DNA of 64,000 bases from Eurosta solidaginis (GCF_040869045.1 NC_090324.1:56325346-56389345), one strand, 5' to 3'; positions 19,475 through 31,983 are shown, counted from the stretch's first letter. Made by a program: numbers and translations. The notes: generated from the letters alone by a model not told the origin.

Positions 19475-21756
19475 AGGGTGTGGGCCTAAGTTCTATAAAT
19501 GGACGCCTTTTCTAGATATCGCCATAAAGATGGACCAGGGGTGACTCTAGAATTTGTTTGTACGTTATGGGTATCAAATGAAAGGTGTTAATGAGTATTT
19601 TAAAAGGGAGTGGGCCTTAGTTCTATAGGTGGACGCCTTTTCGGAATATCGTTATAAAAGTGGACCAGGGTTGACTCTAGAATGCGTTTGTACAATATGG
19701 GTATCAAACGAAAGGTGTTAATAAGTGTTTTAAAAGGGAGTGGGCCTTAGTTGTATGGGAGGACGCCTTTTCGGGATATCGCCATAAACGTGGACCAGGG
19801 GTGACTCCAGAATGCGTTTGTACAATATGGATATCAAATGAAAGGTGTTAATGAGTATTTTAAAAAGACATGGGCCTTAATTCTATAGGTGGACGCCTTT
19901 TCAAGATATCGCCATAAAGGTGGACCAGGGGTAACTCCAAAATTTGTTTGTACGATATGGGTATCAAATGAAAGGTGTTAATGAGTATTTTAAAAGGGCG
20001 TGGGCCTTAGTTCTATAGGTGGACGCCTTTTCAAGATATCGCCATAAAGGTGGGCCAGGAGTGACTCTAGAATTTTTTTGTACGATATGGTTATCAAATT
20101 AAAGATGTTAATGAGTATTTTAAAAGGGAGTGGGCCTTAGTTCTATAGGTGGATGCCTTTTCGAGATATCGCCATAAAGGTGGGCCAGGAGTGACTCTAG
20201 AATTTTTTTGTACGATATGGGTATCAAATGAAAGGTGTTAATGAGTATTTTAAAAAGGAGTGGGCCTTAGTTCTATATGTGGACGCCTTTTCGAGATATC
20301 GCCATAAACGTGGACCAGGGGTGACTCTAGAATGTTTTTGTACGATATGGGTATTAAATTAAAGGTATTAATAAGGGTTTTAAAAGGGGGTGGTCCTTAG
20401 TTGCATATGTGAAGGCGTTTTCGAGATATCGACCAAAAATGTGGACCAGGGTGATCCAGAACATCATCTGTCGGGTACCGACGAACAGCATTCCTTCCAA
20501 GATCCCAAGGGCCTTTGATTTCGCCCTGCAAAACTTTTTCATTTTCTTCTACTTAATATGGTAGGTGTCACACCCATTTTACCAAGTTTTTTTCTAAAGT
20601 TATATTTTGCTTCAATAGACCAATACAATTACCATGTTTCATCCCTTTTTTCGTATTTGGTATATAATTATGGCATTTTTTTCATTTTTCGTAATTTTCG
20701 ATATCGAAAAAGTGGGCGTTTTCATAGTCGTATTTCGGCCATTTTTTACACCAATACAGAGTGAGTTCAGATAAGTACGTGAACTGAGTTTAGTAAATAT
20801 ATCGATTTTTGCTCAAGTTATCGTGTTAACGGCCGAGCGGAAGGACAGACGGTCGACTGTGTATAAAAACTGGGCGTGGCTTCAAACCAATTTTGCCCTT
20901 TTTCACAGAAAACAGTTATCGTCCTAGAATCTAAGCCTCTACCAAATTTCACAAGGATTGGTAAATTTTTGTTCGACTTATGGCATTAAAATTATCCTAG
21001 ATAAATTAAATGAAAAAGGGCGGAGCCACGCCCATTTTGAAATTTTTTTTATTTTTGTATTTTGTTTCAACATATCATTACTGGAGTTGAATGTTGACAT
21101 AATTTACTTATATACTGTAAAGATATTAACTTTTCTTTTAAAATTTGAATTTAAAAAAAAAAATTTTAAAAAGTGGGCGTGGTCGTTCTCCGATTTTGCT
21201 AATTTTTATTAAGCAGACATATAGTAATAAGCGTAACGTTCCCGCGAAATTTCATCATGATATCTTCAACGACTGCCAAATTACAGCTTGCAAAACTTCT
21301 AAATTACCTTCTTTTAAAAGTGGGCGTGCCACGCCCATTGTCCAAAATTTTACTAGTTTTCTGTTCTGCGTCGTAAGCTTAACCCACCTACCAAGTTTGA
21401 TCGCTTTATCCGTATTTGGTAATGATTTATCGCACTTTTTCGATTTTTCGAAATTTTCGATATCGAAAAAGTGGGCGTGGTTATTGTCCGATATCGTTCA
21501 TTTTAAATAGCGATCTGAGATGAGTGCCCAGGAAGAGACATACCAAATTTTATCAAGATACCTCAAAATTTACTCAAGTTATCGTGTTAACGGACAGACG
21601 GACGGACGGACATGGCTCAATCGAATTTTTTTCGATACTGATGATTTTGATATATGGAAGTCTATATCTATCTCGATTCCTTTATACCTGTACAACCAAC
21701 CGTTATCCAATCAAAGTTAATATACTCTGTGAGCTCTGCTCAACTGAGTATAAAAA
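19475..21756 (+). repeat. Element A, right part: 130-bp tandem core and 3' end
   Basis: Seven or so units continue the core interrupted at 5883; the landmark TATCAAA recurs at exact 130-131 bp spacing (19570, 19701, 19831, 19961, 20091, 20221, 20351). After 20470 the sequence changes to modules with repeated AAAAGTGGGCGTGG and CGATATCGAAAAAGTGGG, then CAAGTTATCGTGTTAACGG, a GACGGACG microsatellite (21596-21612), GACATGGCT, and the end TCTGCTCAACTGAGTATAAA, the inverse of the head. ORFs here (20558-21720) are chance frames. The following M Gag shares TAACAA with the left flank. Confidence 0.75.
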
Positions 21757-22797
21757 TATAACAATACAAACTGTAACTGTTTTGAAGCATCTCAGGATAA
21801 TATTACAGTCGTTGAATAACATAGGCAAGGCTATACGCGAGATATATAGCCAATTAATAGCCAGTCATCAGCTGGAAGTACACCAAATTTTGTCCAGTGT
21901 TAGGGAAAAATTGGTGTCCTCACTAGCAAGATATAACATTGAAACGTTGGTACCAACATCAGATGAAAAGGCGATAGAATAAACTTTGATGCCTTATTAG
22001 TGGAAATTCAACCCAATTTAGAGCAAACTCCAAAAACTGAAATTCTTCATAAAAATTTCCAAACAGAAAAAGACAAAATGTCACAAACAGTTGTCAAATA
22101 TTTAAAGACTAATTCGTCAGTTCTGCCAGAATTTGATGGTAAAGCCGAGAACTTGCATAGTTTCTTGAATGCTTTGGATACCCATGAGGCTATAGCTGTT
22201 TCGACGATAAAAACAAAGTTTAAAGAAACGGCTAGAAACCTGTTAGGAACTGAAAGCTCAATTGAAGCGATAAAACAAAAACTAAAAACAGCAATTAAAG
22301 ATGAATCAGTCGAAGTTTTGACAGCAAAACTCCTGAACATACAGCAACGCAGCAAAACGGCCAATCAATATGCTGCCGAAATTGAAAAACTGACATAATC
22401 GTTGGAAGGAACATACATATCCGACGGACTAACACCAGAGTTAGCAACCAAGTATGCTACACAATCAGCTGTAAAAGATATGTGTAAAAACTGCTCCAAC
22501 GACAAGATGAAAACTATTATGCAGGCTGGAACGTTCACCTCAATGAACGAAGCTGTAGCAAAAATTAGCAACAGTTGCACAGAAATAACTGGAAATCGAA
22601 ATTCACTTTTGCATATTCGCCAACAAAATTACTTTCGAGGTAACATCCGTAGGGGTTATCAAAATAATAATAATAACAATAACAGAGCAAATAACCAAAT
22701 ATCTGGTACGAACATTTCGCGAGGTTATAACCGTAATAATACCAGAAATGTCAGAAATGTTACCCAACAGGAAAACCAGCAACCTCCACCTCAATGA
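21757..22797 (+). pseudogene. Gag of element M (main part)
   Basis: The frame continues from the end of A with LKHLRIILQSLNNIGKAI, stops at 21979-21981, then in a second frame LPEFDGKAENLHSFLNALD, a capsid-type pattern of mdg1/412-like Gag, to a TAA at 22396-22398. A third frame gives LTPELATKYATQSAV and an Asn/Arg-rich tail (RRGYQ, then an Asn run, SRGYNRN) ending at 22795-22797. There is no zinc knuckle; the basic Asn/Arg tail probably served RNA binding. Two stops disrupt it. Present again at 37269-38309. Confidence 0.7.
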
Positions 22798-22849
22798 ATA
22801 AAAAATTACATGTTTTCAATTAACACCTCAATAGCTACATATCTTCCAA

Positions 22850-23115
22850 AACAACTCTGAATAATTCCATTTCAACCCTCCTGATCGATACAGGAGCAGA
22901 TATTTCAATTATCAAAAAGGGCCAAATTGGCAGCACTGTCACAATTAGTAATTCACAAAAAACAGATTTAAGCGGAATTGTTCAAGGTATAACAAGCACT
23001 ATTGGCACGGTTAAAGCAGATTTAAAAGATGATTATCCATTAATTAGACACAAATTTCACATAGTAGAAGACAATTTCCCAATCCCATGCGAGGGAATAT
23101 TATTTCATTAATAAA
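22850..23115 (+). pseudogene. Protease of element M
   Basis: SISTLLIDTGADISIIKKGQ has an intact DTGA active site at about 22880-22915. VKADLKDDYPLIRHKFHIV and IPCEGILFH follow, the usual protease C-terminal pattern, before stops at 23110-23115. In the duplicate (38396-38420) the codon after DTGA reads Tyr where this copy has Asp. It would process Gag-Pol. Confidence 0.65.
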
Positions 23116-23577
23116 TATACTTGCATTTTAGATTATCAAAAAGAAGGCGACACCCTAATACTAAGACCATATGATTACCGAGAAAACATAATAATTGAAA
23201 TGACTAATAAACCATGATTCAATAGCATTTCAATTCCCGCAAGATCAGAAGTAGTTCGACCAATTCACATTAAAAATAATAATTCCGAATTACTAATTCC
23301 CCAACAAGAATATCTGAAGGCATCTCTATTGCGAAAACCTTAGCAAATTCACACAAAACATTTGTTAGAATTGTAAATACAACAGATAAAAATGCAAAAT
23401 TCCAAGATTTCAATATACGCACAGAAAATTTGAGTGATTACACAATAATAAAAAATAATAAACTTTAAAATGAGGCCAACAGCAAAGAAAAATTAGAAAG
23501 ATTGAAAAAAATTTTCCACACTTTGCAAATAAATCCCTTAACGCATTTTCTGCAGAATTCATGACATTTTTTCTTTA
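23116..23577 (+). pseudogene. Decayed protease-RT linker of element M
   Basis: Short open stretches broken by stops, with pol-like pieces such as IIIEMTNK and VVRPIHIKNNNSELLIPQQE. This fits the protease-to-RT spacer of mdg1-like pol, but no catalytic motif is present. The same decay is in copy 2. Confidence 0.4.
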
Positions 23578-23746
23578 GAAACAGAACAAATTACTACTAA
23601 TAATTTTTACAAACAAAAACTTCATACGAAAGCCAATAACCTAGTTTACGTAAAAAACTATATAATACCAGAAGCCCATAAGAGTGAAATTAATAAACAA
23701 GTAAACAAATTAATTAAAGACGATATAATAGAACTTTCAATTTCAG
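23578..23746 (+). pseudogene. N-terminal RT fragment of element M
   Basis: Reads FYKQKLHTKANNLVYVKNYI and VNKLIKDDIIELSISA, the segment just before the fingers domain in mdg1-like RT. It is cut by the hAT MITE at 23746/23747, within the 8-bp AATTTCAG duplication, and resumes at 24341 with FNSPILLVPK. Confidence 0.65.
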
Positions 23747-24332
23747 CAGGCATGCTTAACCAACGAACCGATATCATTTCGTTACGATAATTAACGTTAA
23801 TAAACGAAACAAAGTCATTTCGTTTCGTTTATTAACGTTAAGAACGTCAAATTAACGAAATTATTTTGTTTCGTTTTCTGCCATATCAAAACGAAATCAA
23901 ATCGTTTATATTGATTATTAATTTCAAACTATGCTGGCAAAGCTGATTGATGGCGGAGTCATTAAAGGTGAAAGAATTAGCCAAGCTGATGATTTCTCAT
24001 GAATTTTGACAGTACGAACATTTTTCAGAGTATTTTTGACATTACCACCAACGAACTACACAAACAAATTACATTCAGTTTGTGTGTGTATGTCCGCTCG
24101 TTGTTACCACCTTACGGCTTCACCATGGCTATAGCATTGCCAGCACAATTCAAACATAAAGTATCACGTTTTTGTTAATGTTTTTAACGTTAACGAAGGC
24201 TTTTCGCTTCGGTTAAAAACGAGATACAATTTATCTTGATAATTTCTTTATCGATAATATTTCGAAGTGTTTCAACGGAAAGGGTGGAAATTTTTTGATA
24301 AACGATTAGCTTAACGTTAAGGTACTTCCCTG
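23747..24332. mobile_element. Non-autonomous hAT element (586-bp MITE)
   Basis: Flanked by perfect 8-bp repeats AATTTCAG (23739-23746 and 24333-24340), the hallmark of hAT transposases. The ends are CAGGCATGCTTAAC and, inverted, CAGGGAAGTACCTTAAC, imperfect terminal inverted repeats of the CAGGG type. No transposase ORF is present. Inside lies a perfect 20-bp-stem palindrome (arms TTAACGTTAATAAACGAAAC and its inverse, about 23792-23844), and TTAACGTTAA-like motifs recur. It interrupts the M RT. The same insertion is at 39259-39844. Confidence 0.8.
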
Positions 24333-24340
24333 AATTTCAG

Positions 24341-25243
24341 AATTTAATAGTCCAATTCTATTGGTGCCCAAAAATCACTTCCAAATAAACAAGAAAAAAG
24401 ATGGAGAATGGTTGTTGATTACAGACAGGTAAATAAAAATCTAACTGCAAATAAATTCCCGTTGCCAAGAATTGGTGATATACTAGATCAATTAGGAAGA
24501 GTTAAATATTTTTCATGCTTAGATTTAATGTCTGGTTTTCACCAAATAAAACTCAGCCCAGAGTCAGGAGATATTATATCATTTACAGCCGATGATGGCA
24601 CATACCGCTTTAAAAGATTACCTTATGGCCTCAAAGTAGCTCCAGACTCATTCCAGAGGATGATGACATTAGCATTCGCAGGCTTAAAACCATCACGAGC
24701 ATTTTTATACATAGACGATTTACTCGTATTCATATGATAAAAAATTTACGGGATGTTTTCGCAACTTGTAGGAAATATAATTTAAAATTACATCCGGATA
24801 AATGTCTATTATTCAGCCAAGAAGTAACTTACCTTGGTCATTAATGCAAAGCAAGTTCGAAACTGTTAAAAACTATCCGAATCCTAAAAATACGGATGAA
24901 GCAAAAAGATTCGTCGCATTTTGCAATTATTACAGAAGATTCATTACAAATTTTGCAGAATAATCTAGAATATTAACAAGACTTTGTAAGAAAAATGTAG
25001 TTTTTGATTGGACAGAGGATTGTAAAAAATCTTTTGACCATTTGTAAGCTTCATTAATAAGCCCTAATATTCTACAATATCCCGATTTCAGTAAACAATT
25101 TTGTATAACAACATATGCTAGCGGCTATGCTTGTGGGGCAGTTTTGAGTCAAGAGTACGAAGAAACGCAACTACCAGTTGCTTACGCTTCTAGGTCATTT
25201 ACAAAAGGAGAAATTAATAAAGCCACATTGTAACAAGTAAGAA
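24341..25243 (+). pseudogene. RT and start of RNase H of element M
   Basis: After FNSPILLVPK comes VVDYRQVNKNLTANKFPLPR, FSCLDLMSGFHQIKL (motif A), YRFKRLPYGLKVAPDSFQRM and FLYIDDLLVFI with intact YIDD (24408-24737 is one frame). Frameshifted pieces continue: CRKYNLKLHPDKC, EVTYLGH, FVAFCNYYRRFITNFAE. RNase H starts with YASGYACGAVLSQEYEE and VAYASRSFTKGEINKATL, ending exactly where element B begins. The catalytic RT centre is intact although the gene is broken. Confidence 0.8.
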
Positions 25244-27829
25244 CGGGACTGTCTTCGGCTGTGCCGAAGACTTCATACCTTTCATGAATGGGGCTGAACA
25301 ATAATCTTATCCCGTTCGTAATCTCCGAATAATCGGATGTATAAGATAAGAAATATATAGTGAACAGATCTACATACCTTAACGATTTTTAAGATAAATA
25401 TAAAATAAAAAACAGGTAGGTACTTTGTGTGAGGATGCAAAGTTTCAGGTTTTTTGTGGTCTGCGTTTAAAAACTATGACTACGAATCACGTATTTCAAA
25501 AATATATGACGAAAACGTAACTATTTGATGAAATTTGATGAATTTTGAAGATTCTAGCCGTAAAAAAGGGGTCAAAATGACAGTTTATATGAAGTATATA
25601 ATATATATACGACCGATCTCTATGATTTTTTCAGACAACAATATATGCTATATACGTAAGCATTTTGTGAAATTTGAAGCTTCTAACTGTTAAAACGGGG
25701 CAGAAATTGCGCAAAGTTTCTTATCTAAACAATCGGTTGTATGAGATATATACTATGTGTACCACCGATCTCAATGATTTTTTCAGACATCAATATATGC
25801 TATACACGTAAGCAGTTGGTGAAATTTGAAGCTTCTAGCTGTTAAAACGGGGCCGAAATCGTAAAAAAAATATATATATACTATATATATACTATATATA
25901 TCATCATATATATATTATATATATCACCGATCTCTATGATTTTTTGACACAACAATACATACTATATACGTAAGCAATCGGTGAAATTTGAAGCTTATAA
26001 CTGTTAAAATGGGGAAGAAATTGCGCAAAGTTTCTTATCTGAACAATCGGTTGTATGGGATATATACTATATATACCACCGGTATCTATGATTTTCTCAG
26101 ACAATAATATATGCTATACACGTAAGCATTTGGTGAAATTTGAACATATCTAAACGATTTTTAAGATAAATATAAAATAAAAAATAGGTAGGTAATCTGT
26201 GTGAGGATGCAATGCTTCACGTTTTTTGTGGTCTGCATGTAAAAACTATGGCTACGAATCACGTATTTCAAAAATATATGACGTAAACGTAACTATTTGA
26301 TGAAATTTGATGAATCTTGAAGCTTCTAGCCGTAAAAAAGGGGTCAATATGACAGTTTATATGAAGTATATAATATATATACCACCGATCTCTATGATTT
26401 TTTCAGACAACAATATTTGCTATATACGAAAGCATTTTGTGAAATTTGAAGCTTCTAACTGTTAAAACGGGGCAGAAATTGCGCAAAGTTTCTTATCTGA
26501 ACAATCGGTTGTATGAGATATATACTATTTATACCACCGATCTCAATGATTTTTTCAGACATCAATATATGCTATATACGTAAGCAATCAGTGAAATTTG
26601 AAGCTTATAGCTGTTAAAATGGGGTAGAAATTGCGAAAAGTTTCTTATCTGAACAATCGGTTGTATGATATATATACTATATATACAACCGATCTCTATG
26701 ATTTTTTCAGACAACAATATATGCTATATAAGTAAATATTCGGTGAAATTTGAAGCTTCTAGCTGTTAAAATGGGGCTAAAATTTGCGAAAATATATATA
26801 TATATACTATATATATATACTATATATATACACTATATATACCACCATATATATACCACCGATCTTTATGATTTTTTCAGACAACAATATATGCTATATA
26901 CGTAAGCATTCGCTGAAATTTGAAGCCTCTAGCTCTTAAAATAGGGCAGTAATTACGAAAAGTTCCTTATCTGAACAATCGGTTGTGGGGGATATATACT
27001 ATATATACGACCGATCTCATAAATTTTTTCAGGCAACAATATGTGCAATATACGAAAGTATATGGTGAAGGTTGAAGCTTCAATCTGTTAAATTGGGTAA
27101 TGTATTACAAAAATCCTCTTTTTCTGAAAAATCGGTTGTATGGAGAATATATGCTATAGTGGTCCGATCCGGTCGGTTCCGACAAATGTCTAATCGGACA
27201 CCCAAATACACCTGCTCACCAAATTTTATCAAGATATCTCAAAAATTGAGGGACTAGTTTGCATACAAACAGACAGACGGACAGACGGACAGACGGACAT
27301 GGCTAAATCAACTCAGCTCTTCAACCTGATTATTTCGGTATTCTTAATGGTGGGTCTATCTATTTTCCTTTAAGGACTTACAATTTTCGGTTTCGTGACG
27401 AAATTAATATACCATTTCATTTTCATGAAAGGTATAAAAACAATTAGGTACTTTGTGTGAGGATGCAAAGTTTCAGGTTTTTTGTGGTCTGCGTGTAAAA
27501 ACTATGACTACGAATCACGTATTTCAAAAATATATGACGAAAACGTAACTATTTGATGAAATTTGATGAATTTTGAAGATTCTAGCCGTAAAAAAGGGGT
27601 CAAAATGACAGTTTATATGAAGTATATAATATATATACGACCGATCTCTATGATTTTTTCAGACAACAATATATGCTATATACGTAAGCATTTTGTGAAA
27701 TTTGAAGCTTCTAACTGTTAAAACGGGGCAGAAATTGCGCAAAGTTTCTTATCTGAACAATCGGTTGTATGAGATATATATTATGTGTACCACCGATCTC
27801 AATGATTTTTTCAGACATCAATATATGTA
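25244..27829 (+). repeat. Element B, copy 1 (truncated by the duplication junction)
   Basis: Starts ACAAGTAAGAACGGGAC, then the hairpin GTCTTCGGC-TGT-GCCGAAGAC, then ATACCTTTCATGAA, whose exact inverse TTCATGAAAGGTAT lies at its end (27420-27433). The core is a tandem array of about 152-bp units (CAGACAACAATATATGC ... ACAATCGGTTGTATG) with TA-rich stretches near 25870 and 26795. The 3' module has ATTTTATCAAGATATCTCAA, a GACAGACG microsatellite (27269-27298) and GACATGGCTAAATC, and ends GGTATAAAAA at 27434. A second partial unit follows and is cut at 27827 by the duplication junction. The array ORF at 27072-27257 is not a gene. Confidence 0.75.
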
Positions 27830-28194
27830 TAAACTGAAAAATCAAGTTTTTGTCTATTTAGCCGACCTGCTTATATTGTCCGTAGACTTTGATAGTCATA
27901 TGTCCGTTCTTTCTGAAGTTGCGCATCATTTAAGAAAAGCTGGCTTAACCATTAATGTCGATAAGAGTAAGTTTTGCATCAGTGAGGTGAAGTATCTGGG
28001 ATATATTGTGGGTAATGGCACGCTGCGAACAGACCCTGAGAAGATTTCGGCAGTTACGAATTATCCCGTACCAACTACTGTTAAACAAGTCCGGCGTTTC
28101 CTTGGAATGGCCGGTTGGTACCGCCGGTTCGTAAATAACTTTGCGTCCGTTACAACACCATTGACGAATTTATTAAGGAAAAACAAAAATTTTA
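27830..28194 (+). pseudogene. G RT fragment at the start of copy 2
   Basis: Begins in mid-domain at LKNQVFVYLADLLILS, with the same YLAD defect as copy 1, then the thumb motifs through WYRRFVNNF. An open frame starting at 27702 in element B reads into it, so the junction makes a chimeric ORF (27702-28232). Confidence 0.85.
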
Positions 28195-30250
28195 AAAAAT
28201 TTAATTTACCTGCTTATTTAATGCCTCTTTGAGGCAAGGGATATTCCCTAAGAAGTAGAAGGAGTCGTTTATAATACCACTTTATAAAAGTGGGAGTAGA
28301 TCTTGTGTCACAAACTATAAGGAATAGCCAAACTTTGTGCTATTCCAAAACTATTTGAATCAGTTGTCACAAATCAACTGGCTTTTGCAGTATCTTCGGC
28401 AGTGGACCTGGCACAAGATGGCTTTTGCAGGGGTAAGTCCATTGTGTCTAACTTGCTGGAGTTCACAACCCTCGTATCCAATAACTTAAGGGCGAACTGC
28501 GAAGTTGATGTCATTTACACTGATTTCAGTAAGGCGTTTGATAAAGTTTCCCATTCCTTACTCCTACTAAAACTCGATCGATTGGGTTTTCCATTACGGC
28601 TTCTCTCTTGGGTCTCTTCGTACTTGGTAGGTAGAAAGCAAACCGTTTTGTTTAACAATTGTTTGTCTGAATTCATCAATGTATCTTCTGGAGTTCCACA
28701 GGGCAGTCACCTTGATCCAGTGTTGTTTCTGCTCTTCATTAATGACCTCCCAAATGTTTTGAAGCGCTGCATACCGCTGATGTACGCTGACGATGTCAAA
28801 CTGGTTATGCCCATTCGCTCACCTGAAGATAGGGCACTTCTTCAATTGGATCTGAATAATCTGGTTCAGTGGTGTGACGTGAACGTCATGTCACTAAATT
28901 TACCGAAGTGCAAGTTTATGTGTTTTACGAGGAAATCTTTTAAAACCTATCAGTACATGATAGGCGATTATATCATTAAGCAAGTCACAAACTTTACTGA
29001 TCTTGGCGTTATAATGGACCATAAACTGGACTTCAAATTACATATCGAATCGTGTGTGAATAGGGCTAGAGGCACTTTGGCTTTCGTAAAAAGGTGGTCA
29101 AAGGAATTCAATGGCCCCTATGTCACTAAAACTCTTTTTTTTATCGTTAGTAAGACCTATATTGGAATATGCATCCATTATCTGGAACCCGCGTTATCAG
29201 GTTCATAGCGAAAAATTGGAATCGGTCCAGAAGCAATTTTTGCTATTTGCTTTAAATCATTTTCCCTGGGATCCATCAAGGAACCTACCGCCCTATTGCA
29301 GCCGGTTAAAACTTTTAAAGCTGCCTTCACTACAGAGCGGTAGGGAGATGCTTGGCGTTTTATTTATGGTAAAACTATTAAAGGGGATGATAAACAGTCC
29401 ATTTCTGCTTGGCGAGGTGATGTTTAATGTCCCTTTTAGGCCCTCTCGGTATTTCCAACCGCTATATTTAAATACATGTAGATCGAATTTTCAAATGCAT
29501 GAACCTCTTCGTTGTCTGTGTCAAGATTTCAATAATCACTGCAATAGTATTGATACTTGCGCCACACTTTACAGTATAAAAAAATATATACTCACTGCCT
29601 TCAACTCATAACTGTTTCAAAATCACATGTTAAACTAAATCTGTTACCTGCTCCAGTTACTTTGGGCGGGTGGCTTGGAATCACGTCCTTTCCAACCTCC
29701 CACACATCGCAGCCCTACTCATTGTGTGTTAAATATGCATCAGCTGCTCGAAATCACGTCCACTCCAACAGCACTAATAATCAATAGTTAGTATGGGCGG
29801 GTGGCTTGGAATCACGTCCTTTTCAACCTCCTACACATCACAGCCCTACTCATTGTGTGTTGAATATACATCAGCTGCTAGAAATCACGTCCATTCCGAC
29901 AGCACTAATAATCAATAGTTACTTTGGGCGGGTGGCTTGGAATCACGTCCTTTCCAACCTCCCACACATCGCAGCCCTACTATTGTGTGTTAAATATACA
30001 TCAGCTGCTCGAAATCACGTCCATTCCGACAGCAGTGATAATCATTTACGTTGCTCGGCATCACAGTCCATCCCGACAACTGATTCAATAATATATGTAT
30101 ATACATATTTTATAATATAATTTTGCTCACTATGTATGCTTGTTAATTTTACATTATAATCCGCATTTATATTCATTCATTCATTCATATTTAGTTTGAT
30201 TGATTGTAAAATTTGAGACTAACAAATAAATAAATAAATAAATAAATAAA
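28194..30250 (+). mobile_element. LINE J, duplicated copy
   Basis: Same 5' truncation, RT frameshift, 131-bp repeats (from 29664) and AAAT tail as 12680-14736. RT differs by a few residues (for example NLRANCE versus NLRTNCE, CVNRARG versus YVNRARG). YADD is intact. It is a passenger in the duplication, not a separate insertion. Confidence 0.85.
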
Positions 30251-30846
30251 ATGATGAAGCACAAAAGTCGTTTGATACTTTGAAGCAAGTTTTATGTTCC
30301 GCCACTGTCCTGGCTAGTCCTAACTATTAGAAGCCGTTCATCATCCAATGTGACGCATCTAAACTCGGAGTCGGTGCGGTTTTGGCGCATAAGAATGAAG
30401 ATGGTATCGAGGCCCCAATTGCATATTTCTCCCAAAAGCTCAAAAAAGCCCAAAGCAATTATAGTGTTACGGAACTGGAATGCCTCGCAGTTGTGCTTAG
30501 CCTAAAGAAGTTCCGAGCTTATGTTGAAGGGCAAGATTTTACAATTGTAACCGATCATGCCAGTCTTCAATGGCTGATGCGCCAAAGCGACTTATCCACC
30601 CGATTGGCCCGATGGTCTCTGAAGCTTCAATGTTACAGGTTCAACATAGAACATAGAAAAGGTACCTTGAATGTAGTACCTGATACTCTATCCCGCCAGA
30701 ACTTCGAAAAAATCAACGAGTTAGAGTTCCGTCCGTTAGTCGATATAGAATCGTCCGAATTTAAGTCCGAAGAATACATGAAATTGATACATAACGTCAA
30801 TAGTTGGGGATGTCGTGTATATGAGGACCGAACATCCCACTGGTAA
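30251..30846 (+). pseudogene. G RNase H, duplicated copy
   Basis: Same sequence and lesions as 14737-15330: CDASKLGVG, TELECLAVV and TDHASLQWL are present, with the same internal TAG before the first motif and a stop before integrase. Confidence 0.85.
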
Positions 30847-30892
30847 CCCTGAGCGAGAGGTCTACAACTGAAAGCTATGGATTCCTAAAACC

Positions 30893-31970
30893 TTGGTTAA
30901 AGACGTGATCAAGAACGCCCACTGCCAACCTAACAAATGCCACGGAGGAATCGCCAAGACCTTAGAGCGGTTAAGGCTCAATTTCTATTGGCCCAATATG
31001 ACGATAGACGTCAAGGATTATGTCCGCGGTTGCGAAACTTGCCAACAAACCAAACCTTCCAACAGTACGCTTCGATCACCTATGTCCGCGAAATACACTG
31101 TTCAGCGTCCCTTCCAAAAACTCTATATCGATTTCTTAGGTCCTTATCCCCGTTCAAAGCAAGGGAACATAGGAATTTTTATTGTTTTAGACCACTACAC
31201 TAAGTTTCCTTTAGTTAAAACGGTGAAAAATTTCAATGCCACAGGCATCTGTGATTTTCTAAAGGAAAACGTTTTTAGCATTTTTGGAACCCCCGAGATC
31301 ATTTTAAGTGACAACGGGAAACAATTTAAATCTTCTCAGCTCAACAATTTACTTTCTGAACGGGGCATCAAGCATGTTTACACCGCGTTGTACAGCCCCT
31401 AAGAAATGCAAGCGAGCGAGTCAACAGATCAATAATTGCGGGCATAAGAGCATACTTGAAGGATGACCAGGCCCTATGGGACAAGCACTTGCCAAGCATT
31501 GCCGAGGCATTGAGGAGTTTATTTCACCAGGCAATAGGTTGTACCCCGAATTATGCCCTCTTCGGTCAGCAAATGCCGTCGCATGGTGACGAGTATGCGC
31601 TGCTACGGAAGCTACAGTCCCTAGATGATAATATCCTTGATAGAACAGACAAGCTTGCATTAATACGGAAATCAATTGGTGAGCATATGAAAAAGCTTTC
31701 GAAAGCTCTGAGAAAAGATATAATTTGCGAAGTTCCGCGGAAAATCTTAAAGTAGGTGATAGGGTGTATCGTAGAAATTTTGCTCTAAGCGATGCCGCAA
31801 AAAAATTCTGTGCCAAGTTTGCGCCAAATTTCATAAAAGCTAAAGTTGTTGCACGAAAAGGCAATTGCCTATATGAGTTAGAAGACGTTAATACAAGGAA
31901 GCGTGCGATTTATAACCAAAAGGATATCCAAAAAGATAGGGGCAAGTTACCGACCCGCACCAACATTCTA
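30893..31970 (+). pseudogene. G integrase, duplicated copy
   Basis: Copy of 15379-16456 with the same TAA after YTALYSP and the same frameshift before LKVGDRVYRRN. One extra C near 31955 (CCGACCCGC versus CCGACCGC) extends the last frame into the LTR. Confidence 0.85.
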
Positions 31971-31983
31971 GGTGGGGGGTATA

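Larger units (their letters stand above)
12316..27829 (+). repeat. 15.5-kb tandem duplication, copy 1
   Basis: The sequence from 12316 (in the G RT) to 27827 (in element B) is repeated head to tail from 27830. The offset is 15514 at 12888 and 15512 through most of the unit. The junction at 27827-27830 fuses AT-rich B core to the G RT with two filler bases (TA) and no clear homology. The copies differ by scattered single bases, so the duplication is younger than every insertion it contains, or is an assembly artefact of two alleles. Confidence 0.9.

Noticed and set aside
19540..20460. CRISPR-like regular repeat array
   Set aside because: The 130-bp units are contiguous tandem repeats without unique spacers and sit inside a eukaryotic interspersed repeat.
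20558..21510. Several short open frames in element A
   Set aside because: They consist of repeated GTGGGCGTGG modules and T-rich DNA, have no family motifs, and recur unchanged with the repeat.
27072..27257. 61-codon ORF repeated at 41812
   Set aside because: Located in the B tandem array and 3' module; duplicates with the segment, with no coding signature.
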